A stretch of DNA of 64,000 nt from positions 1,178,001-1,242,000 of the forward strand of contig NZ_CP107036.1 of NCBI RefSeq assembly GCF_029542085.1. The letters run 5' to 3'. Shown piece after piece: positions 24,476 to 33,248 of the stretch (its first letter is position 1; the number at the start of each line of letters is the position of its first letter). The DNA is from Sphingobacterium sp. ML3W. Lineage in GTDB: Bacteria > Bacteroidota > Bacteroidia > Sphingobacteriales > Sphingobacteriaceae. The position numbers were made by a program, and so were the translations under genes. The notes beneath the pieces were generated by a model that saw only the letters and a list, made by a program, of their open reading frames with translations, did no database searches and was not told the DNA's origin.

Positions 24476-26962
24476 TTACTTTTGAGGTTTTTCTCTATTC
24501 ATTTCGGTCATATCGACTTCATTCATTTTGGAATCACCCAAGAGATATTGGCTGAAATAATCGCCCATTTTCCAGAAGAAATATTCCGTCATATCACCAA
24601 ATCCATGCCTTTGTCCTGGTAAGAGTAGGAAATCGAATCGTTTGTTTGCTTTGATCAATGCATCGACCATTCTTATCGAATTTGCTGGGTGAACATTGTT
24701 GTCTATATCACCCGTGGCAATCAATAGTCTTCCTTTTAGATTCTTGGCTAATTCGGTATTCTTGTTGATCTGGTATGAAAAAGTCGTATCACCTTTTGCC
24801 GACACCTTTTCTGTCACACCATGGTGGCGTTCGCTCCACCAGCGGTTGTAGATTTGATTTTCATGGTTGCCGGCTCCCGATACTGCTACTTTAAAGAAGT
24901 CTGGGTAAACAAGCATTGCTGCAGTTGACATAAATCCACCGCCAGAGTGCCCTGTGATACCTACACGATTGACGTCAATAAATTTATAACGGTCAGCAAG
25001 TTGCTCCGCTGTCACCTTTTTGTCTTCCAATCCATAATCACGAAGATTGCCATAGCCATAGGTATGGTACCATTGTGAACGGGATGGATGTCCGCCTCGA
25101 TTTCCTACAGTGACAACAATAAAACCAAATTGGGCCAACCGATCTATCCGATCCATGCTCCGTCCAAAAGATTTATTGACAGCTTCTGTTTGTGGGCCTG
25201 GATAGACATATTCTACAATAGGATAGGTTCTTGTACTATCAAAATCAAAAGGTTTGTACATGACACCATAGAGATCTGTGGTGCCGTCGCCAGCTTTTAC
25301 TTTAAACGGTTCAGGGAATTTATAACCTGCAGCAAATAGTAACGACAGATCTGCCTTTTCAAGTGTCATGACCTTCTGTCCATTGCTATTCAATAATACA
25401 GATTCTGGTGTAGTATTTACTCTTGAGGAGTTGTTGACAAAATACTTGGAGGATTCGCTCATCTCAATTTGATGATCAAAGTTTCCTGCGTTCAGCAGTT
25501 TAATTCCATTGCCGTTGAGATTGACACTATAATGATGAAGGTAATAAGGATCTTCATTCTTCTCACGACCGGATGCTGTAAAAAACAAAGTCTGAGTTGT
25601 CGGATCTATTCCCGTAATTTCCTCACAATGAAAACTTCCCTTGGTAATTTGGTTAATCAGTTTACCGTTGGTATCGTAGTGGTAGTAATGTCCCCATCCA
25701 TCTCTTTCGGACCAATGAACCAAACGCTTTCCATTTTCGGTCAGGAGTGGTTTTTGAACATCAAGATATACATTTGAACGTTCCTGAATAATAGGATTGA
25801 CCGCTCCATTCACATTCACCTTCAACAAGTCTATTCTTTTTAAATCACGGCTGGAACGGGAGATATAGAACTCTTCATTATTACCTAGCCAGTAGTTAAT
25901 GTAATAATCCTCTTTGTATGAATTTCTGTCTGGCGTTTTGGTCCAGTTGGAGATAGTTTGGTTTTTAAAAGCTGCGATATTTATCCTGCGCGGTGCCTTT
26001 GTTGCCGCTTCAAAGATATAGAATTCAGTTTCGGTCGAGTCAACCTCACCTGGCATTTGGTATTTATAAGTTTCCAGGGTAGGGCGAGCAGAGCCGACAT
26101 TATTGATCACCCACAAAGGTTTTAATGATCTGTTATCTTTTCTTGTCAGGGTAAAATAGCGACCGTCTGGTGACCAGCTTATCCATACACGTTTACGTTT
26201 CGTTTCACTATCTTTATCCTTTTCGTCACCTGTGGTAGTGCTATATTCATCACCACCCCAAGCATAGTATTGTACACCGTCTTTTGTAATCTGATGTTCG
26301 ACAATGGTGCTATCTTTCTCATTTTTGACTGCTTTGAGATAGTTGGCTTTGTCCATCCAATAGAGATTAAAGTCTTTGGCGAAGTAGACGGTATTGGTGT
26401 CGGGTGAAAAACTTGCCCAAGCTAGCGGTGCTTTAACCTTGGTAGAATCGCTGATTTCAGTTACTGTCTTTGACGCAAAATCATATTCTAGATAAAAAAG
26501 CTTTTTCTTTGTTGTGTCTGATTTGTTTTTAAGTTTTTCGATCTCATCTTTAGACTTCACCGTGTCTTTGGTACTCTGGATCTGAAATCTAATCTTTTTT
26601 TCATCTTTTGTGAATCTTAGCCCTTGTAATTCCAGGTGCTGTGCATCAACAGGGTTTTTAACAATCTTGGTTATTTGAGCGGCTACGCTCTCACTGTCAA
26701 AAAGGGTTTCTTTCTTTTTAAGCGCTGGATTGACTATATACCAGTTTTTGCCTTGTGGACTTGCGTAATCATACCAGAAACGATCCGAAAAGTTGATCCA
26801 GTTTGGTTTGATGCTTGTAGAGAAAATCATTTTTTTTAATTTCTCTGGGGAAAATTTGGCGGCCAACTGATAATTCGCTTTTACCGGAGGTTCTTGAATC
26901 TGCTGTCCAGAGCCGAAATAGGGTAATAGACTGGCTGCAAAAATAAAATAGAACTTATGCAT
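24476..26962 (-). CDS. S9 family serine peptidase, dipeptidyl peptidase IV-like
   Basis: 828 residues. Signal peptide ends in FGSGQ (about residue 20), so it is exported. Residues to about 550 form a beta-propeller (repeats such as WASFSPDTNTVYFA, WISWSPDGRYFTL). The C-terminal alpha/beta hydrolase has the catalytic triad Ser673 in GHSGGGF, Asp754 in GDIDNNVHPAN and His786 in GQRHGFGD. The family removes N-terminal dipeptides, usually after Pro, in periplasmic peptide use. The Glu motif of classical DPP IV cannot be placed with certainty by eye. Upstream in the operon with a HEAT-like protein. Confidence 0.93.
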   Translation of the reverse strand: MHKFYFIFAASLLPYFGSGQQIQEPPVKANYQLAAKFSPEKLKKMIFSTSIKPNWINFSDRFWYDYASPQGKNWYIVNPALKKKETLFDSESVAAQITKIVKNPVDAQHLELQGLRFTKDEKKIRFQIQSTKDTVKSKDEIEKLKNKSDTTKKKLFYLEYDFASKTVTEISDSTKVKAPLAWASFSPDTNTVYFAKDFNLYWMDKANYLKAVKNEKDSTIVEHQITKDGVQYYAWGGDEYSTTTGDEKDKDSETKRKRVWISWSPDGRYFTLTRKDNRSLKPLWVINNVGSARPTLETYKYQMPGEVDSTETEFYIFEAATKAPRRINIAAFKNQTISNWTKTPDRNSYKEDYYINYWLGNNEEFYISRSSRDLKRIDLLKVNVNGAVNPIIQERSNVYLDVQKPLLTENGKRLVHWSERDGWGHYYHYDTNGKLINQITKGSFHCEEITGIDPTTQTLFFTASGREKNEDPYYLHHYSVNLNGNGIKLLNAGNFDHQIEMSESSKYFVNNSSRVNTTPESVLLNSNGQKVMTLEKADLSLLFAAGYKFPEPFKVKAGDGTTDLYGVMYKPFDFDSTRTYPIVEYVYPGPQTEAVNKSFGRSMDRIDRLAQFGFIVVTVGNRGGHPSRSQWYHTYGYGNLRDYGLEDKKVTAEQLADRYKFIDVNRVGITGHSGGGFMSTAAMLVYPDFFKVAVSGAGNHENQIYNRWWSERHHGVTEKVSAKGDTTFSYQINKNTELAKNLKGRLLIATGDIDNNVHPANSIRMVDALIKANKRFDFLLLPGQRHGFGDMTEYFFWKMGDYFSQYLLGDSKMNEVDMTEMNREKPQK

Positions 26963-27051
26963 TAAATAAATATAGATAATTGTGTAATCTTGGTTTTGGC
27001 CACTAAAATATTCATTATTGTACAGTCATACGAATGATTCGTGTAATAATA

Positions 27052-28476
27052 CTATGATGGATAGAAGTTTTCATTAAAATTTACCAAAAAAAGTTCCTGC
27101 GTGGCCCGGGTAACACCAGTATATAACCAGCGAAGAAACTCAAGATCGAGCATTTCATCGTTAATATAACCCTGATCGACAAATACAATAGGCCATTGTC
27201 CCCCCTGGGCTTTGTGACAGGTGATCGCAAATGCAAATTTAATTTGCAGGGCATTGTAATAGGGGTCCTTTTTAATAGCTTCAAGCCGATCTTTCCTGTC
27301 TAATATATCTGCATAATCCATACCGATCTCTTCGTACAGGTTCTTCTGACTTTCATAGGAAAGGTTGGGACCTTCTGTATAGAGACTATCTAAAATAACG
27401 CGACAAGTGATCGGTTCGATTTCATCAATATCCATAAATTCCAGTGTAACGTCGGCAAATCTATAGCCATGTTGCTCGTGGATATTGCTCACCTTCCGGA
27501 CTTTGGCCATATCACCATTTGCGATAAAACCATCGCCCATGTTGTTTTCCTGTAGCCAGAAGTAGTTGTTCTTCACAACCATGATATAGTCCCCACCTGT
27601 TAGTTCTTCGTCTCTAAAAAGAATCCTGTTGCGGATGTTCTGATTATATAGGTTTGCTGAACGGTTCGAACGGCATATGATCATGGTGTTTTCTACGCCA
27701 TATTTATCATAGGCATAGTTTATTCCTTCAATTAACCGTTCACCTGTCATTCTGTAAAGATCTTTAAAACCTTTTGTTATAAATTTTGGAAAAGGGAAGT
27801 CATGTTGTCCTTCCTCAGCCGATATGATCTCATTTCGTATTTTGGTCGCATTGTACAATATGCCCGAATCTTGGGACTGCCGTACTACCGTAGTTAGCTC
27901 ATAGGGATAGACACAGAGGTGAAATTCATTTTCAAGATAGCCGGGGTTCAATGCTGGACTGTCCAATAAACCAACCGGCGGCAATTGAGCGGTATCACCA
28001 ACAAACAAGAGGCTGCAATTCTTGCCAGATTGTACATAGCGGAAGAGGTCATTTAAAAGACTTTTTGAAAATACATTTACAGCTTCATTGGAAATCATAG
28101 AGGCTTCATCTATGATAAATAAAGTATCTTCGTGCAAATTCTCCGCTAAAGTGAAGTCTAGTTGAAAGGAAATGGCGGATTTTTTTCGATAAATCTTCTT
28201 GTGGATGGTCAGTGCCTTTCGTCCGGAATAATAACTCATCACTTTAGCCGCTCTACCAGTTGGCGCTAGGAGCACTGCTTTTTTTTTCAATGCAGGCAAT
28301 ACTTTGACCAATGCTGCAATTAATGTTGTTTTACCGGTGCCGGCATAGCCTTTGAGGACAAAACAAGACTGCCTGTCAAAAGCAAGCAGAAACTCTTCCA
28401 ATAGCTCGAATGCTTCCAACTGCTGTGCGGTTGGTTGCCAAGGAAATTGTTGTATGAGCAGATTTTTGATGAACAC
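27052..28476 (-). CDS. RecD-like ATP-dependent helicase (UvrD/RecD superfamily 1)
   Basis: About 474 residues. Walker A is LKGYAGTGKTT and Walker B FIIDEASMIS; motif III GDTAQLPPVG; C-terminal motifs TCHKAQGGQWPIVFVD and LYTGVTRATQELFLV. These are the SF1B features of RecD/TraA-like helicases, which unwind DNA 5' to 3'. Only the helicase domain is present, shorter than RecD2. The start is uncertain: GTG at 28476 is used, with TTG at 28482 as an alternative; no ATG fits. The role is likely DNA repair or recombination outside RecBCD. Single-gene unit, divergent from the DUF3822 gene. Confidence 0.88.
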   Translation of the reverse strand: MFIKNLLIQQFPWQPTAQQLEAFELLEEFLLAFDRQSCFVLKGYAGTGKTTLIAALVKVLPALKKKAVLLAPTGRAAKVMSYYSGRKALTIHKKIYRKKSAISFQLDFTLAENLHEDTLFIIDEASMISNEAVNVFSKSLLNDLFRYVQSGKNCSLLFVGDTAQLPPVGLLDSPALNPGYLENEFHLCVYPYELTTVVRQSQDSGILYNATKIRNEIISAEEGQHDFPFPKFITKGFKDLYRMTGERLIEGINYAYDKYGVENTMIICRSNRSANLYNQNIRNRILFRDEELTGGDYIMVVKNNYFWLQENNMGDGFIANGDMAKVRKVSNIHEQHGYRFADVTLEFMDIDEIEPITCRVILDSLYTEGPNLSYESQKNLYEEIGMDYADILDRKDRLEAIKKDPYYNALQIKFAFAITCHKAQGGQWPIVFVDQGYINDEMLDLEFLRWLYTGVTRATQELFLVNFNENFYPS

Positions 28477-28561
28477 TCCCAAAGTTATTTAAAAGGTTTG
28501 TCTTATCCTCTAGAAAAAGCTATTTTTGCTTTAACAAGTTTTTATTTTTACAATTCAGCGA

Positions 28562-29359
28562 ATGAATTATATTTCAAAACAATTTAACATTCATTACTTA
28601 CCCGAGTATAATCTTTTGGTAAAAGCTGGCTTCCAGAAAGATGTATTAGCGGTAGTTGATAAGAAGTCAGTAGCACCTATATTGATCGAATATTCCTCGG
28701 AGGAGCCAATTTTAGATGCAACAAGAATAATGAGTCTGCCCTTTCGATTCGTCCGGATTGTGATCCCACATCAAAGCTTTACATTTATACCAAAGGAGGT
28801 TTTTCAGCAGGATAATATTGCGCAATATCTGCAATTTTTGGGTACATCTGATCTTGAAAATACATTTATTTATTATTTAGATAATCTTGGTTTGGTAGCT
28901 TTATATCAATTTGATAAGCTTCTTTTGAATCGCTGGCGCAGGTTGTTTCCAGATGCTGTTATTCTTCCTGAATTTGCCGTTGTGTTGGATCGTGCACAAG
29001 AGCGTATATCTATTCGGGGTAGTGTATTGGGCTTACACTTTGTAGCTGATAACATTGTAGACTTTTATTTGTTCAAGAATGGTGTTTTTCAACTTTACAA
29101 CAGCTTTGAAATTCATAATCTCGATGATGTTAGTTATTACATATTGAACATATTAACACAATTTGGCTTGGGCGATTCTATTGATAAAGTTCTCCTTTCT
29201 GGTGAGGTACCCAACGAATCCTTTTATAAGCGCATAGCGGCCTATGCCGGAGATATCGAAGTATTGGATTTAAAAACAAAGGTAGTCTTGGCGGATCAGG
29301 AGATGAATAGTAACTTAACACCATACAACATATTATTTGATTCAATACTATGCGAATAA
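28562..29359 (+). CDS. DUF3822 family protein
   Basis: 265 residues. The N-terminal half contains the family's RIVIPHQSFTFIPKEVF stretch, then FIYYLDNLGLVALYQFD and a GSVLGLHFVADNIVDFYLF block, all without a catalytic motif I can name. The structure appears to be an actin/ASKHA-like fold (DNIVDFYLFKNGVF with later VLLSGEVP), but that is inference. In Bacteroidota the gene almost always precedes rsmD, as here, where the reading frames overlap by 10 bases. That coupling suggests a role near ribosome assembly. The function is unknown. Confidence 0.88.
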   Translation: MNYISKQFNIHYLPEYNLLVKAGFQKDVLAVVDKKSVAPILIEYSSEEPILDATRIMSLPFRFVRIVIPHQSFTFIPKEVFQQDNIAQYLQFLGTSDLENTFIYYLDNLGLVALYQFDKLLLNRWRRLFPDAVILPEFAVVLDRAQERISIRGSVLGLHFVADNIVDFYLFKNGVFQLYNSFEIHNLDDVSYYILNILTQFGLGDSIDKVLLSGEVPNESFYKRIAAYAGDIEVLDLKTKVVLADQEMNSNLTPYNILFDSILCE

Positions 29360-29889
29360 TAGGAGGTAAAATTGGTGGCTTAAGGCTGAATCCACCAAGC
29401 AATTTGCCGGTTAGGCCAACCACAGATATCGCTAAAGAAGCCTTGTTTAATATTCTGAAGAATCGTTTGGAATTTGATGGTCTAAATTGCCTTGATCTTT
29501 TTGCAGGAACCGGAAATATTAGCTTTGAGTTAGCATCCCGGGGGGTGGAGCATGTTGATTCTGTCGATTTACATTTTAAATGTATACAGTATATTACGGA
29601 CACAGCTAAAAAAATGAAGCTGGAACAGATCAATGCCAGGAAAGCAGATGTTTTTAAATTTATTAATAGCTGCAAAAATACCTATGATTTAATTTTTGCA
29701 GATCCGCCTTACGATATTCCAAAACTGCCCCAATTACCAAAATTGGTTTTTGATAACAATCTATTGAATAATAAGGGGCTTCTTATTGTCGAACATCCTT
29801 CAACAAGACAAATGGAGGAGCATCCGAATTTCATAGAAACCAGAAAATACGGTTATTCATCTTTTTCATTCTACGCAAATCCCTTATAA
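29350..29889 (+). CDS. rsmD: 16S rRNA (guanine966-N2)-methyltransferase RsmD
   Basis: 179 residues. N-terminal MRIIGGKIGGLRL and PTTDIAKEALFNIL, SAM-binding DLFAGTGNISFELASRG, and the catalytic FADPPYDIP motif typical of N2-guanine methyltransferases. Methylates G966 in the 30S subunit. It overlaps the preceding DUF3822 frame by 10 bases, and coaD starts one base after its stop, so the three are co-translated. Confidence 0.95.
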   Translation: MRIIGGKIGGLRLNPPSNLPVRPTTDIAKEALFNILKNRLEFDGLNCLDLFAGTGNISFELASRGVEHVDSVDLHFKCIQYITDTAKKMKLEQINARKADVFKFINSCKNTYDLIFADPPYDIPKLPQLPKLVFDNNLLNNKGLLIVEHPSTRQMEEHPNFIETRKYGYSSFSFYANPL

Positions 29890-29890
29890 T

Positions 29891-30376
29891 ATGAAAATTG
29901 CTGTTTTTCCAGGCTCATTTGATCCTTTTACCCTAGCCCATCAGGATCTTGTTGAAAGGGCGTTGCCATTATTTGATAAGATCATTATTGCCGTAGGTTA
30001 TAATGCGAACAAAAAGGGTATGTTAGACCATGACGAACGAGTCAATGCTATACAGGATGTTTTTCGAGGTACAGAGGCGATTGAAGCTGTGAAGTATAGT
30101 GGTTTGACCGTAGATTTCTGTCGGAACGTTGGTGCGAAGTTTATATTGCGAGGTTTACGAAATACGGGAGATTTTGAATTCGAAAATGCGATCGCTCAAA
30201 ATAACTTATTGCTAAACTCCGCAGTCGAAAGTTATTTTTTGATGAGTAGATCTGGGAAGGCCCATATATCGTCAACTATTGTGCGAGATGTCTGGTTTAA
30301 CGGGGGAGATGTTAGCGAGATGGTGCCTGTGGAGGTTTTAACCTTATTGAACGAGAAGAGATCACCAAAGCGCTAA
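29891..30376 (+). CDS. coaD: Phosphopantetheine adenylyltransferase
   Basis: 161 residues. Nucleotidyltransferase start AVFPGSFDPFTLAHQDLVERAL, with the catalytic His17 in TLAH where most CoaD have TxGH; the Gly to Ala change is mild. RGLRNTGDFEFENAIAQNN and the ISSTIVRDV motif complete the site. Makes dephospho-CoA from phosphopantetheine and ATP. Last gene of the DUF3822-rsmD-coaD operon, which ends at a very strong hairpin (30401-30443). Confidence 0.95.
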   Translation: MKIAVFPGSFDPFTLAHQDLVERALPLFDKIIIAVGYNANKKGMLDHDERVNAIQDVFRGTEAIEAVKYSGLTVDFCRNVGAKFILRGLRNTGDFEFENAIAQNNLLLNSAVESYFLMSRSGKAHISSTIVRDVWFNGGDVSEMVPVEVLTLLNEKRSPKR

Positions 30377-30400
30377 TCGCTCAATTTGCCCGTGCGAAAT

Positions 30401-30443
30401 ACAAAATATCCCAACAAAATATTATTTTGTTGGGATATTTTGT
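30401..30443. terminator. Perfect 20-base hairpin after coaD
   Basis: ACAAAATATCCCAACAAAAT (30401-30420) is followed by a 3-base loop and its exact reverse complement (30424-30443). The T-rich right arm can act as a terminator for coaD. The stem is far longer than a normal terminator. Confidence 0.75.
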
Positions 30444-30604
30444 GCATTGAAATACAGTTTTTTATGTTGTTGTATGTAAAGTGTATGTTTGCTATAAGGT
30501 CGGGTGTAAAGTCTTTTTTAAGGATACTTGCCAAATAATATTCTGATTAGCATTTAATTTTATTTTAAAAGCCTCTGTATCAATAATTTGTTGTTATTTC
30601 AAAA

Positions 30605-31567
30605 TCAATTTTCTTCATATGCGCTCGCTGTATTTAATAGGGACATTTCTTCTGTTGACAAATTTATTTTGGTTGCGCTAGTTAGTTCCTCAAGTTGTTG
30701 CAAGGAGGTGGCACTTACAATAGGAGCGGTGACCGAAGGTCGATGAAGAATCCAAGCGAGTGCAATGGTCGACATAGCGACTTGGTGATTGTGTGCTACT
30801 TGAGCTAAAGCGTCCAGAATACGAAGTCCGCGGTTATCAAATCGGCCTTTTAAGGCGTCAGATCGTTTTGCATCTTTAATGTCATCTATCGACCTATACT
30901 TTCCTGAGAGAAATCCGCTTGCAAGAGAGTAATAGGTGATTACGCCCAAATGATTTTCGAGCGCGAGTTGCTCATAATCTTTCTCATATTTTGAACGGTC
31001 GTACAAATTATATTCGGGCTGGATAGCAATATAGGCAGGGAGATTATGCTTCTCTGCGACAACTAATGATTCCTTTAGCCGCTCAGGGCTTAAATTAGAC
31101 GCTCCAATCCATTTTACTTTACCGGCATGGACCAATTGCTGGTAAGCCTCAAGCGTCTCATCTATGGCTGTTGAAAGGTCATCGTGATGGGACTGATAAA
31201 GATCTATTGTGTCTATTTGTAATCTCATGAGTGATTCGTCAACAGACTTTATAATATGTTCTTTTTTCAAATTGGGTTTGTCATTGCCGAGCCGACGTCC
31301 GCCCACTTTCGTTGCAATCTGAATTTTATCCCGCACATCCCGTTTACTGACCCATTTACCAATAATGGATTCGGACTCTGATCCTGTATGACCGGGCACC
31401 CAATGGGAGTAGTTGTTAGAGGTGTCTATAAAACTAAAGCCCATATCGACAAATGCATCCAAAAGAGCGAATGACTGTTGCTCATCGACAGTCCAACCAA
31501 ATACATTTCCGCCAAAAACGATCGGTTTAAATTCAATTTCACTATTTCCTAACTTTACCTTTTCCAT
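30605..31567 (-). CDS. Aldo/keto reductase
   Basis: 320 residues with the (beta/alpha)8 AKR pattern. Start LGNSEIEFKPIVFGGNVFGW, catalytic Asp48 and Tyr53 in FIDTSNNYSHW, Lys in IATKVGGRR, and His in DLYQSHHDD. NADPH-binding residues occur in the C-terminal TAPIVSATSLQQLEEL. Cytosolic reductase of aldehydes or ketones; closest in style to the YajO/Tas subgroup with long loops. The substrate is unknown. Stands alone, leftward, away from the tRNA-Leu. Confidence 0.92.
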   Translation of the reverse strand: MEKVKLGNSEIEFKPIVFGGNVFGWTVDEQQSFALLDAFVDMGFSFIDTSNNYSHWVPGHTGSESESIIGKWVSKRDVRDKIQIATKVGGRRLGNDKPNLKKEHIIKSVDESLMRLQIDTIDLYQSHHDDLSTAIDETLEAYQQLVHAGKVKWIGASNLSPERLKESLVVAEKHNLPAYIAIQPEYNLYDRSKYEKDYEQLALENHLGVITYYSLASGFLSGKYRSIDDIKDAKRSDALKGRFDNRGLRILDALAQVAHNHQVAMSTIALAWILHRPSVTAPIVSATSLQQLEELTSATKINLSTEEMSLLNTASAYEEN

Positions 31568-31699
31568 GATTTGCCTAATATTTCCAGCTTAAAATTAAGA
31601 AAAAAATGCCAGTTAAGCCTTTGGAGAGGCATTGTAAATCGTTTTATAAAAAATTTCTAATTCATTTTCAGGTAGTTTAGGAAAAGAAGTAGGAGATAG

Positions 31700-31730
31700 T
31701 TTGGAAAAATAAAAACTTTCCTTACTTTTG
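31700..31730 (+). promoter_or_regulatory. Bacteroidota-type promoter of tRNA-Leu
   Basis: TTTG (31700-31703), 19 bases, then TACTTTTG (31723-31730) fits the -33/-7 consensus TTTG-N19-TAnnTTTG exactly. The tRNA begins 20 bases later. Confidence 0.85.
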
Positions 31731-31749
31731 CATCATCCCAAACGGATAT

Positions 31750-31829
31750 GCCCGGATGGCGGAATTGGTAGACGCGCTGGTCTCAAACACCAGTGGGAAA
31801 CCGTGCCGGTTCGACTCCGGCTCCGGGTA
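31750..31829 (+). tRNA. tRNA-Leu (CAA)
   Basis: 80 bases. Acceptor GCCCGGA/TCCGGGT (first pair G-T), D-arm with AATTGGTAGAC, anticodon stem CTGGT/ACCAG with loop CTCAAAC (anticodon CAA), an 11-base variable region, and T-arm GCCGG-TTCGACT-CCGGC. Discriminator A is typical for leucine. CCA is not encoded. Confidence 0.95.
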
Positions 31830-31830
31830 C

Positions 31831-31867
31831 AAAAAAAGGCTTTTCAATTTGAAAAGCCTTTTTTGTT
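31831..31867 (+). terminator. Terminator after tRNA-Leu
   Basis: AAAAAAAGGCTTTTCAA pairs with TTGAAAAGCCTTTTTT, directly after the tRNA 3' end. Confidence 0.85.
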
Positions 31868-32094
31868 TATCATGGGCAGTATGGATCATATCGGATTCTT
31901 GAGGCGATCATTCTATCGTTTCATTACCCGATAAAGATAGAATTTTGTATCTCTAAAAGGGGAGAGTTTTGTAAAATCTGGAAGTTTACTTTATTGCTAT
32001 CTATTCGGAGATTCTTATCACTAGGCTTGGGACAACATAAGGCTTGCCTCACTATTTCTCTGCCGTTTGAAGCCTATTTTATTACCATTATATC

Positions 32095-32250
32095 AAAGAA
32101 ACAGTGAAGAAATAACAAACGAAACCTAAGGAAAGTCCCTAGAAAGTCCGAAGAAGTCTCGAAGAACCAGCGTAGAAACGACAAAGAATAACCAAACAAA
32201 CGCCAATAAATATGCGAAGAAACAGCAACAAATAAGTAAAGAATAGGCAA
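32095..32250. repeat. Purine-rich tract with A-runs at helical spacing
   Basis: GAA or AAA cores recur about every 8-14 bases (near 32096, 32107, 32121, 32131, 32142, 32150, 32161, 32175, 32183, 32193, 32207, 32216). Many read GAAGAA or GAAA. The pattern could bend DNA or be a decayed tandem repeat of 10-11 bases; no exact unit is kept. Confidence 0.4.
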
Positions 32251-32255
32251 TAAAA

Positions 32256-32283
32256 AACACCATAAGAGAAACCTTATGGTGTT
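32256..32283 (-). terminator. Terminator of the cytochrome gene
   Basis: AACACCATAAG (32256-32266) and CTTATGGTGTT (32273-32283) form a perfect 11-base stem. The minus-strand transcript ends in a T-run, 20 bases after the stop of the leftward gene. Confidence 0.85.
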
Positions 32284-32302
32284 ACATAAATATATAGTTT
32301 GA

Positions 32303-32722
32303 TTAGTTTTTCGCTATGACCATTTCTGGTTCTTCTTTGCCGCCATGACAAGTTTTACAAGAAATTGCTTTGGCCGGTGAGCTATCCCAGCTACGATTAA
32401 AATATTTTTTGTTAATCTTTTGAGTCATCTTGATCATTGCTCGGCCAATTTCCTTTTTATGGTTCTCATCACTCGCAAAATCCAGCTTTTTAGGATCCTC
32501 TTTTGAAGGAGCATGACAGAAGCCACATTTTACACCTAATGCGACATTAAACTCTTTCATTGTTGAGATCAACTCATCATGCGAGATATTCTTTGGTAAG
32601 ACCTTTAAATTAGTTGGTTTAGGTTCTTCCTGAGGTTTTTCCTGTTGGAAGTTAAATGCACTCAAGGCGATGGCTATAGCAAATACAGAAGCAATTGCTC
32701 CAATTTTTTTGATGTGTTTCAT
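32303..32722 (-). CDS. Small dihaem c-type cytochrome
   Basis: 139 residues. An N-terminal hydrophobic segment with AIALSAFNF acts as a signal peptide. Two haem-binding CxxCH motifs: CGFCH (66-70) and CKTCH (122-126). The stretch PKNISHDELISTMKEFNVALGVKCGFCH resembles the photosynthetic reaction-centre cytochrome-like family found in non-photosynthetic Bacteroidota. A periplasmic electron carrier of unknown partner. It is a single-gene unit with its own terminator. Confidence 0.85.
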   Translation of the reverse strand: MKHIKKIGAIASVFAIAIALSAFNFQQEKPQEEPKPTNLKVLPKNISHDELISTMKEFNVALGVKCGFCHAPSKEDPKKLDFASDENHKKEIGRAMIKMTQKINKKYFNRSWDSSPAKAISCKTCHGGKEEPEMVIAKN

Positions 32723-32812
32723 TTCTCTTTTCCTTATGCTTGACTAAATATAGCGATAAGAAAATACTTTAGCAATGAAAAATGAAGTTATTATGACAAT
32801 TTAGATTCATTA

Positions 32813-33205
32813 TTATTTACGAATCCCGTCTTCTACAATCCAGCTTTGGCTATTTAGTTGGTAGTTTATTTTAAGTAATTTGCCCTCTATGGTCACATTT
32901 CTTAGTCCTGTTGTATCGCTCGAGATCCAGGTACTGTCGTTAACCGGTGTAAAGCGAACCCCTGTAATATTTGGCACCCCTGTAAAGAATTCAATTTTAA
33001 ACGATTTGTCACCTCCATCAGGTAGAATACGGATCAATCTATTGGATCGATCAACAGACAATGAGTTACCCTGAAATTGAACCCTACCGACATAACTCCC
33101 TGTAACTCCAGCAGATCCTTCACCATCCGTATTTTCATTCTTCTTACACGAAAAAAAAGTGATAAGACATAAAATGAGCGCGACTAATGGTTTGAACAAC
33201 TTCAT
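32813..33205 (-). CDS. Lipoprotein of unknown function
   Basis: 130 residues. Lipobox TFFSC with Cys20, followed by KKNENTDGEGS, a usual linker. The rest is beta-rich (SYVGRVQFQGN, RLIRILPDGG, ITGVRFTPV, TIEGKLLKINYQL), probably a small barrel or lipocalin-like fold. No family recognised. Its start is 37 bases past the stop of the DUF1345 gene, so it may be part of a leftward run. Confidence 0.75.
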   Translation of the reverse strand: MKLFKPLVALILCLITFFSCKKNENTDGEGSAGVTGSYVGRVQFQGNSLSVDRSNRLIRILPDGGDKSFKIEFFTGVPNITGVRFTPVNDSTWISSDTTGLRNVTIEGKLLKINYQLNSQSWIVEDGIRK

Positions 33206-33248
33206 ATGTGTAAATTTTGCACTAAAATACGGTTTTTAGATTAAAAAC

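Larger units (their letters stand above)
31830..32302. other. Intergenic region after tRNA-Leu
   Basis: 473 bases with the tRNA terminator, a terminator of the leftward cytochrome gene (32256-32283), and between them a purine-rich tract (32095-32250) of short A-runs spaced about 10 bases. No reading frame of note. Confidence 0.5.
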
